DNA of 64,000 bases, taken from positions 1 through 64,000 of the forward strand of contig JBAOID010000021.1 of NCBI GenBank assembly GCA_037045435.1, in the 5' to 3' direction. The notes under the pieces are model-generated. The model had not been told where the DNA came from. It saw nothing but the letters and a program-made list of their open reading frames with translations, and searched no databases. Numbering within the stretch: the stretch's first letter is position 1; each line of letters opens with the position of its first letter. Position numbers and translations under genes: made by a program. Below, piece after piece: positions 1-9,614 of this stretch. This stretch comes from CBDUEF01 sp018063485. Lineage in GTDB: Bacteria; Pseudomonadota; Alphaproteobacteria; Rhodobacterales; Rhodobacteraceae.

Positions 1-755
1 GGTCTGCCCTATTGGCCGGTTGGCTGAAAGCAGGGGTTCCCCCCGGATCGGTCTGGGTGATCGAGCCCACTCCCACCGATTGGCTGGTCCACACGGGCGT
101 GCATCTGAACAAAGGCATTCCCCCTGCGCCCGCCGTCGCTCTTCTGGCGGTCAAGCCGCAGATGATGGGGGCTGCTTTGCCGTCACTTCAGGCGCTGGGC
201 AATGGCAATACCCTGTTCGTCTCAATAGCCGCCGGAACCTCAATCGCGTCGTTCGAGGCCGTCTTGGGTGATAAGACCCCGATTGTGCGCACCATGCCCA
301 ACACACCTGCCATGGTCGGGCGTGGCATTACCGGCATCTGCGCCAATACCTTCGCAGGCGCCAAGGGGCTGGCCCTGGCCCGCGATCTGATGCTGGCCGT
401 CGGCGATGTTGTCGAACTCGACGGCGAGCATCAGATTGATGCGGTCACCGGCGTTTCAGGTTCTGGTCCGGCCTATGTGTTCCATTTGATCGAAGCCTTG
501 GCGCAGGCTGGTGCGGCGCAGGGCCTATCGCCCGATGTCGCCATGAAACTTGCCCGTGCGACCGTATGCGGGGCGGGTGAATTGGCCTTCCACTCCCCCG
601 AGTTTGCCGCACAATTGCGCATCAATGTGACCTCGCCCGGTGGCACCACCGCTGCTGCCCTTGCTGTGCTGATGAACCCTGAAACCGGCTTCTCCCCTTT
701 GTTGACCAAAGCCGTCAAAGCCGCTGCCGACCGGGGCCGGGAACTTGGCCAATGA
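1..755 (+). CDS. proC: Pyrroline-5-carboxylate reductase (5' end outside window)
   Basis: Last step of proline synthesis: NAD(P)H-dependent reduction of 1-pyrroline-5-carboxylate in the cytosol. The frame is open from base 3 (S-A-L-L-A-G-W-L-K-A-G), matching the region just after the family's N-terminal Rossmann glycine motif, so only about 20 residues and the start codon lie upstream; a TTG at position 12 is an internal leucine, not the start. The dimerisation domain has the signatures RTMPNTPA and VTGVSGSGPAYVF and the C-terminal SPGGTT segment. The stop overlaps the next gene's ATG (ATGA at 752-755), suggesting translational coupling. Confidence 0.95.
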   Translation, partial: SALLAGWLKAGVPPGSVWVIEPTPTDWLVHTGVHLNKGIPPAPAVALLAVKPQMMGAALPSLQALGNGNTLFVSIAAGTSIASFEAVLGDKTPIVRTMPNTPAMVGRGITGICANTFAGAKGLALARDLMLAVGDVVELDGEHQIDAVTGVSGSGPAYVFHLIEALAQAGAAQGLSPDVAMKLARATVCGAGELAFHSPEFAAQLRINVTSPGGTTAAALAVLMNPETGFSPLLTKAVKAAADRGRELGQ

Positions 756-1084
756 TCATCTATGACGATTTCGAAAAGGTCGATATCAGGGTTGGCCGCA
801 TCACCCGCGCCGAACCATTCCCCGAGGCACGCAAGCCCGCGATCAAACTCTGGGTCGATTTTGGCGGCGAGATTGGCGAGAAACGCTCATCCGCGCAGAT
901 CACCAGACATTATACACCCGCAGAGTTGGTTGGTCGCCAAGTCCTTGCCGTCGTGAACTTTCCACCGCGCCAGATCGGCAAGGTGCTGTCCGAAGTGCTG
1001 GTTCTGGGTGTGCCAGATGAAACCGGCGAGGTCGTGCTGATCGGCCCCGGCCATGATGTGCCGCCAGGTGGGAGACTTTTCTGA
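752..1084 (+). CDS. CsaA-like tRNA-binding domain protein
   Basis: 110-residue stand-alone OB-fold of the tRNA-binding type found at the C-terminus of bacterial MetRS and in CsaA, a homodimeric chaperone/tRNA-binding protein. Recognised by the DFEKVDIRVGRI opening, the central SSAQIT segment, the VNFPPRQIG motif and the glycine-rich C-terminus. The length is normal for the family. It is coupled by ATGA overlaps to proC upstream and to the 2-hydroxyacid dehydrogenase downstream, so the three are probably co-transcribed. The cellular role in this organism cannot be told from sequence. Confidence 0.9.
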   Translation: MIIYDDFEKVDIRVGRITRAEPFPEARKPAIKLWVDFGGEIGEKRSSAQITRHYTPAELVGRQVLAVVNFPPRQIGKVLSEVLVLGVPDETGEVVLIGPGHDVPPGGRLF

Positions 1085-2031
1085 TGAAACTGCTGATCAC
1101 CCGCCCGTTGCCTGAAACCGTGATGCAGGCTGCCCGCGCCGAATTTTCCGTCACCGCCCGCGCCAAAACCACCCCGCTTGACGCCGCCGAGCTTCGCGCG
1201 GCCCTCACCGATTATGATGCCGTCCTTCCCACGCTCGGCGATCTGTTCCGCGCCGACGTATTCGCTGCCGCGCCCAACCCACGCGCGAAAATCCTCGCCA
1301 ATTTCGGGGTGGGCTATAATCATATTGACACCGAGGCCGCCCGCGCAGCTGGCATCGCCGTCACCAACACCCCCGGCGCCGTCACCGATGCCACTGCCGA
1401 CGTGGCGATGATGCTGATCCTGATGACCGCCCGCCGCGCGGGTGAGGGCGAGCGGATGCTGCGGGCAGGGGCGTGGCAAGGCTGGCACCCGATCCAGATG
1501 CTGGGAAGCCAGGTTAGCGGCCGCTGCGTGGCGATTCTCGGCATGGGTCGCATTGGCAAGGCCATCGCCAAACGCTGCCACTACGGCTTTGGTATGGAGG
1601 TGGTGTTTTACAACCGCTCGACAGTGACCGACGCAGGCCTGCCCGCGCGGCAAGTGGAGATGGCCGAAGCGATGCAGGCTGATTTCGTAGTGACCTGTGT
1701 GCCGGGTGGCCCCGCCACGCGCCACATGATCAATGCTGAAACTCTCGCCGACATGCGCCCGCAAGGCATCTTCATCAACATCTCGCGTGGCGATGTGGTG
1801 GACGAGGCAGCCCTGGTTCAGGTCTTGAAGCAAGGCAAAATCGCGGGTGCGGGTCTTGATGTCTACGAGCGTGAACCGCAAGTCACGCCCGCCCTCATGG
1901 CCATGGAAAATGTCACCCTGTTGCCGCATCTCGGCACTGCGGTTTTGGAGGTCAGAACCGCGATGGGTATGATGGCACTGAACAATCTGATTGCCCACAA
2001 ACGCGGGCAACCGCTTCCCAACCGGGTCTGA
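1084..2031 (+). CDS. D-isomer-specific 2-hydroxyacid dehydrogenase (glyoxylate/hydroxypyruvate reductase-like)
   Basis: 315-residue NAD(P)-dependent dehydrogenase that interconverts 2-oxo acids and D-2-hydroxy acids. The Rossmann motif GMGRIGKAIAKR lies near residues 155-166. The catalytic Arg is in the ISRGDVVDE stretch (about 232-240), the Glu in LDVYEREP, and the His in LLPHLGTAV near the C-terminus. FGVGYNHID is the typical substrate-loop region. Closest in style to D-glycerate dehydrogenase/glyoxylate reductases; exact substrate unknown. Third gene of the coupled proC set; starts inside the previous stop (ATGA). Confidence 0.9.
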   Translation: MKLLITRPLPETVMQAARAEFSVTARAKTTPLDAAELRAALTDYDAVLPTLGDLFRADVFAAAPNPRAKILANFGVGYNHIDTEAARAAGIAVTNTPGAVTDATADVAMMLILMTARRAGEGERMLRAGAWQGWHPIQMLGSQVSGRCVAILGMGRIGKAIAKRCHYGFGMEVVFYNRSTVTDAGLPARQVEMAEAMQADFVVTCVPGGPATRHMINAETLADMRPQGIFINISRGDVVDEAALVQVLKQGKIAGAGLDVYEREPQVTPALMAMENVTLLPHLGTAVLEVRTAMGMMALNNLIAHKRGQPLPNRV

Positions 2032-2183
2032 CCCTTGTATCTTGTCCAAATACCCACTGCGGAGCATCCTGCTTGTGTCATGCTTGGGAGGGTCAGAATG
2101 CCTGTTCCGAACGGTGACGCCTTCCCAAGCCATCCGCGGGCCCTCGATGGGCCCAAGGATGGCCCCACTGGTGAGTACAGGCG

Positions 2184-2840
2184 ATGATCTTGTCGCGTGG
2201 CCGCAAATACATCTTCATCCATATCCCGAAAACCGGCGGCACAGCCCTGACCCTTGCGCTGGAAGCGCGCGCGATGAAGGATGATATCCTGATCGGTGAC
2301 ACGCCCAAGGCGCGGGCCCGTAAAGTACGCGTCATGGGGGTGAAATCGGCCGGGCGGCTGTGGAAACACTCCACCCTCGCCGATATCGTGGGCCTTGCGA
2401 CCGAAAAAGAAATCGCCGACTTCTTCACCTTCACCCTTGTGCGCAATCCCTGGGATCGGGCGGTCAGCTATTACCACTGGCTGCGCGGGCAGAACTTTGC
2501 TCATCCCGCCGTGGGTCTTGCAAAAACCCATGACTTTTCGGGGTTTCTCAATCACCCGCAAACCCTGACCGCCCTCAGCCTTTGGCCCTATTCCGCCTAT
2601 CTGCGCGATGCCAAAGGTCACGAGCGCGCAAATCTTTTTGCGAGGCTGGAGCATCTGGGCGAAGATCTTGCCCCGCTTGAAACCCACTTGGGCTTCCGTC
2701 TCACCCCATTGACACGCGCCAATCCAAGCGATCGTGACCGCGATTGGCGCGGGTTTTATTCCGATGCCGACGCTGACCTGATCGCGCGAATTTGCGCAGA
2801 GGATATCGCGCGGTTCTCCTACAGTTTTGATGCCGGCTGA
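2184..2840 (+). CDS. Sulfotransferase family 2 domain protein
   Basis: 218-residue cytosolic PAPS-dependent sulfotransferase-like protein. The 5'-phosphosulfate-binding loop is IHIPKTGGT near residues 13-21, and the 3'-phosphate-binding segment LVRNPWDRAVSYYHWL is near residues 84-99; both are textbook for the family. No signal peptide. A 150-base gap separates it from the preceding operon, so it is probably a single-gene unit, followed by two stem-loops. Acceptor substrate unknown; related enzymes modify exopolysaccharides or small alcohols. Confidence 0.85.
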   Translation: MILSRGRKYIFIHIPKTGGTALTLALEARAMKDDILIGDTPKARARKVRVMGVKSAGRLWKHSTLADIVGLATEKEIADFFTFTLVRNPWDRAVSYYHWLRGQNFAHPAVGLAKTHDFSGFLNHPQTLTALSLWPYSAYLRDAKGHERANLFARLEHLGEDLAPLETHLGFRLTPLTRANPSDRDRDWRGFYSDADADLIARICAEDIARFSYSFDAG

Positions 2841-2846
2841 AAAGCC

Positions 2847-2893
2847 GGGGGCTTTGCGCCCCCCGCTACGAAGTTTCTTCGCTACTTCGTAGC
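2847..2893 (+). terminator. Tandem stem-loops after the sulfotransferase gene
   Basis: Two hairpins in series in the convergent gap: GGGGGC (2847-2852) / GCCCCC (2858-2863) with a 5-nt loop, then GCTACGAAG (2865-2873) / CTTCGTAGC (2885-2893) with an 11-nt loop. They lie between the + strand sulfotransferase stop (2840) and the minus strand FadB stop (2937), so they could end transcription from both sides. Neither has a clear U-run. Confidence 0.55.
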
Positions 2894-2936
2894 AAACTCC
2901 CTCGCACACCGCAGGAAATTTTCCAGACAGACCAAA

Positions 2937-5127
2937 TCAGGCGGCTTTCTGGGCGGTGAAGTGCCCGTAGAAGGTTTCACCCTTGGCCGCCATCTCGCGC
3001 AGCAGTTCCGGGGTTTTGAACCGTTCGCCATAGCGCGTGGTCAGCCCGTCGCAGATATCCACGGCCCGAGGCGCGCCGATGATGTCGAGCCACGAGAACG
3101 GCCCTCCCGACCAAGGGGCAAAGCCCCAGCCCAGAATGGCCCCCACATCCCCCTCGCGAATATCGGTGAGAACACCATCCTCCAGCGCGCGGACGGCCTC
3201 CAGGACTTGCGCCATCAACAGACGGTGCTGCACTTCGGTCAGATCCGGTTGTGTTGCTGCATGGGGATATTTCGAGTCCAGCCCCTCCCACAACTCGGTG
3301 CGTTTTCCCGCCGCATCATAGGCATAAAACCCCGAGTTCGACTTTTTGCCCAGCCGCCCCTGATCGGCCATCCAGAACAGCACTTCATCCACTGCGCCGT
3401 CAGGATAGGCCTCCCCCATTGCCGCGCGGGTTGCCTTGGCGATCTTCACCCCAAGATCAATCGAGGTTTCATCCACCAATTGCAGCGGCCCCAACGGCAT
3501 TCCTACCAGTTTGGCCGCGTTTTCGATGAACACCGGCTCCACCCCTTCGGCGACCATGCGGATGCCTTCGTTGATATAGGGAATGATGCAGCGGTTGGCG
3601 AAAAAGAACCGCGCGTCATTCACCACGATCGGGGTCTTGCGAATGGCGCGTACGAAATCGAGCGCCTTGGCAACCGCGCGATCATCAGTGGCCTTGCCCT
3701 TGATGATCTCGACCAGCGCCATCTTGTCGACGGGTGAAAAGAAATGGATGCCGATGAACTGCTCAGGCCAACTCGATGCCTTGGCCAGCATGGTGATCGG
3801 CAGGGTCGAGGTGTTGGAGGCATAGATGCAATCTGGGCCAACCGCGGCCTCGACTTTCGCCGTGACCTCGGCCTTCACTTTTGGGTCTTCGAATACCGCC
3901 TCAACCACCAGATCGGCCCCCTTCAGCGCCGCATAATCAGTGGTAGCGGTGATGCGGGCCAGCACTTCGGCCTTTTTCTCGGACGTCACCTTCTTGCGCG
4001 CGATACCCTTGTCGAGCAGATCCGCAGAATGCGCCTTGCCCCGATCCGCCGAGTCTTGTGCGGCATCAATCAACACCACCTCAATCCCGGCCAAAGCAGC
4101 CACATAGGCGATGCCCGCGCCCATCATGCCCGCACCAATCACGCCCAGTTTCTTCACCGTCTGATCCGGCACTTTCGGACGGTTCGCGCCCTTTTCCAGC
4201 GCCTCTTTGTTGATGAACAACGAACGGATCATCGCGGAGGAGGAAGGGTTCATCAGCACCGAGGTGAACCAGCGGGCCTCGATCTTCAGCGCCAGATCGA
4301 AGGGCACCAGCGCGCCCTCATAGACCGCCGAAAGCAGGGCCTTGGCGGCAGGATAAACCCCCATCGTCTTGCCATGTACCATCGCGCTGGCACCCACGAA
4401 GGTCATGAACCCGGCGGGCTGATAAGGCGCGCCGCCCGGCATCTTGTAGCCTTTGGCGTCCCATGGCTTGACCAGATCGGCATCGGTTGCCGCCAGACAC
4501 CCATTCTTTCGCGCGGGCCAAAAGCGCCTCAGGTGCCACCACCTCATCAATGATCCCGGCAGCCTTGGCCGCTTTCGGATCGCTGAGTTTCCCTTCCAGC
4601 AGGAACGGGGCCGCCATCATCGCGCCCATCTTGCGGGTCAGCCGCGTGGTGCCGCCTGCACCGGGGAAAATCCCGACCATGATCTCGGGCAGGCCGATTT
4701 TTGCCTTGGGGTTATCCGCCGCAATGATGCGGTGGCATGAGAGCGGCAGTTCCAACCCGATCCCCAGCGCGGTGCCGGGCAGGGCGGCCACAATCGGCTT
4801 GCCGCCTTTCAGGGTTTTCGGGTCCATCCCCGCGCGCTCGATCTTGCGCAAGACCGAGTGCATCATCATCACGCCGTCGAAAATCCCCTTTGCCCCGCCA
4901 TCCTCGCGCATCTTGGCTATGGCATTCAAATCCATTCCGCCGGCAAAATCCTTCTTGCCCGAGGTGATGATGATCCCCTTGACCGACCCATCGGCCAGCG
5001 CCTGATCGACCAGATCCGACAGCAGCCCAAAGGCCTCGGTCGACATCACATTCATCGACTTGGCCTTTACGTCCCAAGTGATCGTCGCCACGCCATCGGC
5101 GTCCTTAACCATGGTGAAATCGGTCAT
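2937..5127 (-). CDS. fadJ: FadB/FadJ-type enoyl-CoA hydratase / 3-hydroxyacyl-CoA dehydrogenase (one frameshift)
   Basis: Bifunctional beta-oxidation enzyme: hydration of 2-enoyl-CoA and NAD-dependent oxidation of 3-hydroxyacyl-CoA. The N-terminal crotonase domain has GKKDFAGGMDL and GLPEIMVGIFPGAGG; the dehydrogenase domain follows with Rossmann motif GVIGAGMMGAGIAYVAALAG and FIGIHFFSPVDKM. A single extra base near 4494-4497 splits it into two frames. Removing one base restores ...AKEWVLAATDAD... and about 730 residues, the usual length. The start at 5127 has AAAGGAG upstream. Last gene of the minus-strand beta-oxidation array; the partner thiolase lies upstream beyond a cupin gene. The shift looks like a sequence error. 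Confidence 0.9.
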
Positions 5128-5179
5128 TTCATTGCTCCTTTCGGGGGCAGGGCCAAGCCTGCGCTATACGCGGTCCGCA

Positions 5180-5650
5180 TCAACGCGATCCGCTGAATTC
5201 AGTGCCATCCTTGTAAGCGAAACGCACGCCGCCGCTTTCCATAGTGACTACCAGATCAACGTCGGAATAGGTCGCCACCTCGCGCGGTGCCTTCGTGCCG
5301 ATCACCAGAAACCGCGCCATGGCAGTGCTGCGATTGACGAAATGATGCCCGTTCGGGGTGTTGCAGGGAAAACCGGCGCAATCGCCCGCCTGCATCAGGG
5401 TTTCACCCTGATCTTCAACCAGCACACACTCGCCTTCGGTCACCATCACGAATTCATCTTCGGCCAGATGCCAGTGGCGAAGCGATGAAATCGCTCCCGG
5501 CTCCAGCATCACCAGGTTGACGCCGAACTGCGTCAACCCCGCCGCTTGACCCAGCCGCAAGCTGCTGCGCCCCGCGACCATCTCGGCATAGGGCGAGGGG
5601 TAAATCGAGCCGGTCTTGACCGGCACCGAAGCCAGATCGAGTTTGGGCAT
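5180..5650 (-). CDS. Cupin domain protein
   Basis: 156-residue single-domain cupin starting at the ATG at 5648-5650, which overlaps the thiolase stop (ATGA). Metal-ligand-type motif 1 is seen as LRHWHLAEDEFVMVTEG and motif 2 as NTPNGHHFVNRS. Cupins of this kind can be small-molecule isomerases/dioxygenases or plain ligand-binding proteins; the sequence does not decide. Translational coupling to the thiolase ties it to acyl-CoA metabolism or its control. Confidence 0.8.
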   Translation of the reverse strand: MPKLDLASVPVKTGSIYPSPYAEMVAGRSSLRLGQAAGLTQFGVNLVMLEPGAISSLRHWHLAEDEFVMVTEGECVLVEDQGETLMQAGDCAGFPCNTPNGHHFVNRSTAMARFLVIGTKAPREVATYSDVDLVVTMESGGVRFAYKDGTEFSGSR

Positions 5651-6861
5651 CACACCCTCTCGATGATGGTCGCGGCCCCCATGCCGCTTGCGATGCAAAG
5701 CGTGGCAAGGCCGGTGGATTTGCCAGTCCGCTCCAATTCGTCCAGCAGCGTGCCGATGATGATGGCACCGGTCGCCCCCAGCGGATGGCCCATGGCGATA
5801 GAGCCGCCGTTCACGTTCACCAGCGCCGGATCGACGTTGAACGCTTGCTGAAAGCGCAAAACAACGGCGGCAAAAGCCTCGTTCACCTCAAAGAGATCAA
5901 TATCGGCGATCTTCATGCCGGACTCGCGCAGGATCTTTTCCGTCACCGGAACCGGCCCCGTCAGCATGATCGTGGGATCAGTGCCGATCTTGGCGGTGGC
6001 GCGGATACGGGCGCGGGGCTTCAACCCATGGGCGCGGCCAAATTCGGCATTGCCGATCAGCACCGCCGCCGCACCGTCCACGATGCCAGACGAATTGCCC
6101 GCGTGATGAATATGATTGATCCGCTCGAGATGCGGGTATTTCATCATCGCCACCTTGTCGAAACCGGGCATCACTTCGCCCATGTCCTTGAAAGCGGGCT
6201 TCAGCGCGCCCAGTGCCGCGAGATCAGTGCCGGGGCGAATATATTCATCGCGGTCCAGAATTGTCAGCCCGTTCTGATCCTTGATCTCGATGATCGAGCG
6301 GGCAAAGCGGTTGTCTTTCCACGCCGCCGCCGCGCGCCGTTGCGATTCCACCGCCAAAGCATCGGCCATCTCGCGGGTAAAGCCGTATTCGGTGGCGATG
6401 ATATCGGCAGAAATCCCCTGCGGGACAAAATAGGTCTTCATCGCAAGGCTGGGATCGACGGCAATCGCCGCCCCGTCGCTGCCCATGGCAACCCGGCCCA
6501 TCATCTCGACTCCGCCCGCGATATAGGCATGACCTGCGCCACCCTTGATCTGGTTGGCCGCGATATTCACCGCCTCCATCCCCGAGGCGCAAAAGCGGTT
6601 GATCGCCAAACCGGGGATGCTTTCATCCAGATCGGACGCCAGCACCGCCGAGCGTGCCAGACAGCCACCCTGTTCGCCCACCTGGGTGACATTGCCCCAG
6701 ATCACGTCCTCGACAGCATGGCCTTCCAGCCCGTTGCGATCCTTGATTGAGTTGAGGATTTTCGCCGAAAGCGCCACCGAGGTGACCTCATGCAGTGAGC
6801 CATCAGGCCGCCCCTTGCCACGCGGGCTGCGCACAGCGTCATAGATGAAAGCATCGGTCAT
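5650..6861 (-). CDS. fadA: Acetyl-CoA C-acyltransferase (3-ketoacyl-CoA thiolase)
   Basis: 403-residue thiolase that cleaves 3-ketoacyl-CoA with CoA to acetyl-CoA and a shortened acyl-CoA. The nucleophilic Cys is in NRFCASGMEAVN (about residue 90); the catalytic His is in GGSIAMGHPLGATGA and the second Cys in LCIASGMGAATI at the C-terminus. Length normal and frame intact. Start at 6861 has an AGGAGG-type site just upstream. It shares a run of minus-strand genes with the FadB-type enzyme and the acyl-CoA dehydrogenase, giving a complete beta-oxidation spiral. Confidence 0.95.
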   Translation of the reverse strand: MTDAFIYDAVRSPRGKGRPDGSLHEVTSVALSAKILNSIKDRNGLEGHAVEDVIWGNVTQVGEQGGCLARSAVLASDLDESIPGLAINRFCASGMEAVNIAANQIKGGAGHAYIAGGVEMMGRVAMGSDGAAIAVDPSLAMKTYFVPQGISADIIATEYGFTREMADALAVESQRRAAAAWKDNRFARSIIEIKDQNGLTILDRDEYIRPGTDLAALGALKPAFKDMGEVMPGFDKVAMMKYPHLERINHIHHAGNSSGIVDGAAAVLIGNAEFGRAHGLKPRARIRATAKIGTDPTIMLTGPVPVTEKILRESGMKIADIDLFEVNEAFAAVVLRFQQAFNVDPALVNVNGGSIAMGHPLGATGAIIIGTLLDELERTGKSTGLATLCIASGMGAATIIERV

Positions 6862-6872
6862 ATCTGTCCTCC

Positions 6873-7508
6873 TTACGCCCGATCCGAGGGATTTCCGGGC
6901 ATCAAATCATAGGGGTGTTTCCAGCCGGGCGTGGCCGCAATGCGGTCAAGCCAGTCGGAAACCTGCGGCCAATCGGCGCGCTCGAAGCCGTAAGGCTCGG
7001 GGTAATAGAGATAGCCGCAGCAAGACAGGTCTGCGATGGTCATGGCCGCGCCCGCCACCCATTGGTGATTGGTCAGATGATCATCCAACACCTTGTAGGC
7101 GGCTTTCAGACGGCCCTGCAAAAAGGGGACCACGCCTTCGGGGCGTTTGGTTTCGGGCAGGAAATTCGACAAAAACCGCGCGGTGCCGATCTGGGTAGAC
7201 AGCTTGTGATTGTCCCAGAACATCCAACGCAGCACCTCGCGCCGCTCGGCCGCCGAACGGCCACCGAGTTTGCCGGTTTTTGAACTGATATAGTCAAGGA
7301 TCACACCCGATTGCGTCAGCGTGGTATCGCCGTCGATCAGAACCGGAACCTCGCCCATCTCGTTGATCGCGCGAAAGGCAGGCGAGCGCGCTTCGCCGTT
7401 GAAGAAATCGACATAAACCGGCTCCCAGTCCATATCGGCAAAGGTCAGCGCCAGCGCGCATTTATAGGCATTGCCGGATTCGCCAAAGCAGAAGAGTTTC
7501 GCAGTCAT
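6873..7508 (-). CDS. Glutathione S-transferase family protein
   Basis: 211-residue cytosolic GST: thioredoxin-like N-terminal domain (FCFGESGNAYKCALAL; NEMGEVPVLIDGD, with the cis-Pro before the VLI strand; QSGVILDYI) and an all-helical C-terminal domain with WVAGAAMTIADLSCCGYLYY. Ends 11 bases before the thiolase start, so probably co-transcribed. GSTs inside beta-oxidation arrays may detoxify reactive enoyl or epoxide products, but that is inference. Confidence 0.9.
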   Translation of the reverse strand: MTAKLFCFGESGNAYKCALALTFADMDWEPVYVDFFNGEARSPAFRAINEMGEVPVLIDGDTTLTQSGVILDYISSKTGKLGGRSAAERREVLRWMFWDNHKLSTQIGTARFLSNFLPETKRPEGVVPFLQGRLKAAYKVLDDHLTNHQWVAGAAMTIADLSCCGYLYYPEPYGFERADWPQVSDWLDRIAATPGWKHPYDLMPGNPSDRA

Positions 7509-7538
7509 GACAGGTGGTCCTTTGTGGCTGCGGGCGGG

Positions 7539-7593
7539 GCGAGGGTTTCACACCCTCGCGCTCCCGTGGGATATTTATCGACAGATGAAACGG
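7539..7593 (+). repeat. Dispersed intergenic element, copy 1
   Basis: Stem GCGAGGGT (7539-7546) / ACCCTCGC (7552-7559), loop TTCAC, followed by CTCCCGTGGGATATTT, a short spacer and GACAGATGAAACGG. The same layout recurs at 15469 and 62216 (+) and 62381 (-). Here it sits between the stop of the small RHH-like gene (7594) and the GST start (7508), in the antisense orientation to both. Confidence 0.75.
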
Positions 7594-7803
7594 CTACTTT
7601 CGGCTTTCAAGCTCGGCGTTGAACAGGCGCAGGCGGTGGGTCATGTTGTCATGGTTGATCACCGATGAGTAATTCTCGAACAGAAACGACAGCGCCTCGC
7701 CCTCATCCAGCCCCGCCTCGGTGGCGAAGGATTTCAGTTTGCGGTAGCCGTCAGCCGTCATGGCGACCGGAAAGCGGCGGGTTAGGCGAAAGCGTTTGGG
7801 CAT
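7594..7803 (-). CDS. Small conserved-looking protein, ribbon-helix-helix-like
   Basis: 69 residues, basic N-terminus, no signal or membrane segment. The stretch RRFPVAMTADGYRKLKSFA followed by a helix (EGEALSFLFENY) resembles a CopG/Arc-type strand-helix-helix fold. This is pattern-based only. It lies between the acyl-CoA dehydrogenase stop (7832) and the GST, within the beta-oxidation array, so an auxiliary regulatory role is possible. Could also be an uncharacterised protein of another fold. Confidence 0.6.
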   Translation of the reverse strand: MPKRFRLTRRFPVAMTADGYRKLKSFATEAGLDEGEALSFLFENYSSVINHDNMTHRLRLFNAELESRK

Positions 7804-7831
7804 GGCAGTCTCCGAAGGGTTTTGCCAGAGC

Positions 7832-9612
7832 TTAGAACGCCTCGGCAGCCAATGCCATCACCGGATCCGCCCCGCTTTCGATCCGCGCAAGATGCAGCGC
7901 AGTCGCCGGAAGGTGGCGCGCCATGTAATAGCGCCCGGTGGCGAGTTTGGCGTTCAGAAATCCGGCATCGCCACCTGCATCAAGGCCCGACAGGGCGGCT
8001 TTCGCCATCCGCGACCACATCAGCCCCAGGCAGGTGTGGCCCATCATCAGCATGAAGTCATAAGACCCTGCCAGCGCGGCATTCGGATTTTTCAGCGCAT
8101 TACCCATAAAGAACATTCCCGCAGCCTGCACATCCTGGGACGCCTTTTTCAGCGGATCGAGGTAGGGCGTCATCCGCTCGTCACCCGCGCTGTCCTTGAT
8201 GAAGGCTTTGATCATCTCGAAAAATGCCATGACATGCTTGCCGCCATCCTGACCCAGCTTGCGCCCCACCAGATCCAGCGCCTGCACGCCATTGGCACCC
8301 TCATAGATCTGTGCGATGCGGGCGTCGCGGACGAACTGGCTCATGCCATTGTCCTCGATATATCCATGTCCGCCCCAGACCTGCTGCGCCTGCACCGCCA
8401 TTTCAAATCCGCGGTCGGTCTGAAAGCCCTTCAGCACCGGGATCAGCAACGACACCAGCCCTTCGGCATCGGCGTCGCCAGCACGCACCGAGCGGTCGAT
8501 CAGGCTGGCGGCCCAGAAGGTAAAGGCGCGCGCCCCTTCAACAAAGGATTTCTGATCCATCAGACTGCGGCGGATATCGGGATGCACGATCAAGGGATCG
8601 GCGGGGCCATTGGGGTTTTGTGCGCCGGTCACATCGCGGCCCTGCAAACGCTCGCGCGCATAGGAAAGTGCGTTCTGATAGGCTGCCTCGGCCACGGCAT
8701 AGCCCTGCAGGCCCACGCCCAGACGTGCTTCGTTCATCATGGTGAACATCGCGCGCATGCCCTTGTGCAGATCGCCCAAGCAGCCAACCGGTCGCGCCGT
8801 CATAGTTCATCACGCAGGTCGCGTTGCCGTGGATGCCCATCTTTTCTTCGACCTTGCCCACGGCCAGAGCATTGCGGTTGCCAAGGCTCCCGTCCTCGTT
8901 CACCAGAAACTTCGGCACCACGAACAACGAAATGCCCTTGGTTCCGTCACCGCCGCCCGGCGCTTTGGCCAGCACCAGATGGATGATGTTTTCGGCCAGA
9001 TCATGTTCGCCCGCCGAGATGAAGATCTTGGTGCCGGTGATCTTGATAGCTGCCGTCGTCCTGCGGCTCGGCGCGTGGTGCGCATCAGGCCCAGATCGGT
9101 GCCGCAGTGTGGCTCGGTCAGATTCATCGTGCCGGTCCATTTGCAAGACACCAGATTGGGCAGGTATTTCGCCTTTGATCGCATCGCTGCCATGTGCCTT
9201 GATCGCCGAATAGGCGCCGTGGGTCAGGCCCTGATACATGTTGAAGGCCATATTCGAGGCCGAAACGAAAATCTCACCCACCGCACGTACCCATCACATA
9301 GGGCAAGCCTTGCCCACCATAGGCCGGATCACAATCAAGCGCGGTCCAGCCGCCCTCTTTCATCGCCTCGAACGCCGCCTTGAAACCCCTGGGCGTGCGC
9401 ACCGCGCCGTTTTCCATCTGGCAACCAATCTGGTCGCCTACCGCGTTCAAAGGGTGCAACACATCGCTGGCCACTTTACCCGCCGCTTCCAGTACGGCGG
9501 CAGTAAAGCCTTCATCCATATCGCAATAGCCGGCCACATCCGAAGAGGTCACTTTCAACACATCATGCAGCAGAAATTGCATGTCTTTCACGGGGGCGGT
9601 GTAGGTTGTCAT
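7832..9612 (-). CDS. Acyl-CoA dehydrogenase with C-terminal extension (about five frameshifts)
   Basis: FAD-dependent first step of beta-oxidation, long (about 590-residue) FadE-like type. In order: N-terminal domain MTTYTAPVKDMQFLLHD..., KWTGTMNLTEPHCGTDLGL (flavin/substrate region), FISAGEHDLAENIIHLVLAK, MTMMNEARLGVG-like helix, QQVWGGHGYIEDNGMSQFVRD, RIAQIYEGANGVQALDL (catalytic region), then the extra C-terminal helical domain. Indels are visible near 9291, 9176, 9083, 9055 and 8783; after each the next frame continues the same conserved protein, so this is one gene damaged by sequence error or recent decay. It begins 3 bases after the MerR stop, implying co-transcription and control by that regulator. 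Confidence 0.88.
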
Positions 9613-9614
9613 TT

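Noticed and set aside
910..2133. 407-codon minus-strand frame opposite the hydroxyacid dehydrogenase
   Set aside because: Shadow of a gene with intact catalytic motifs; no family features of its own.
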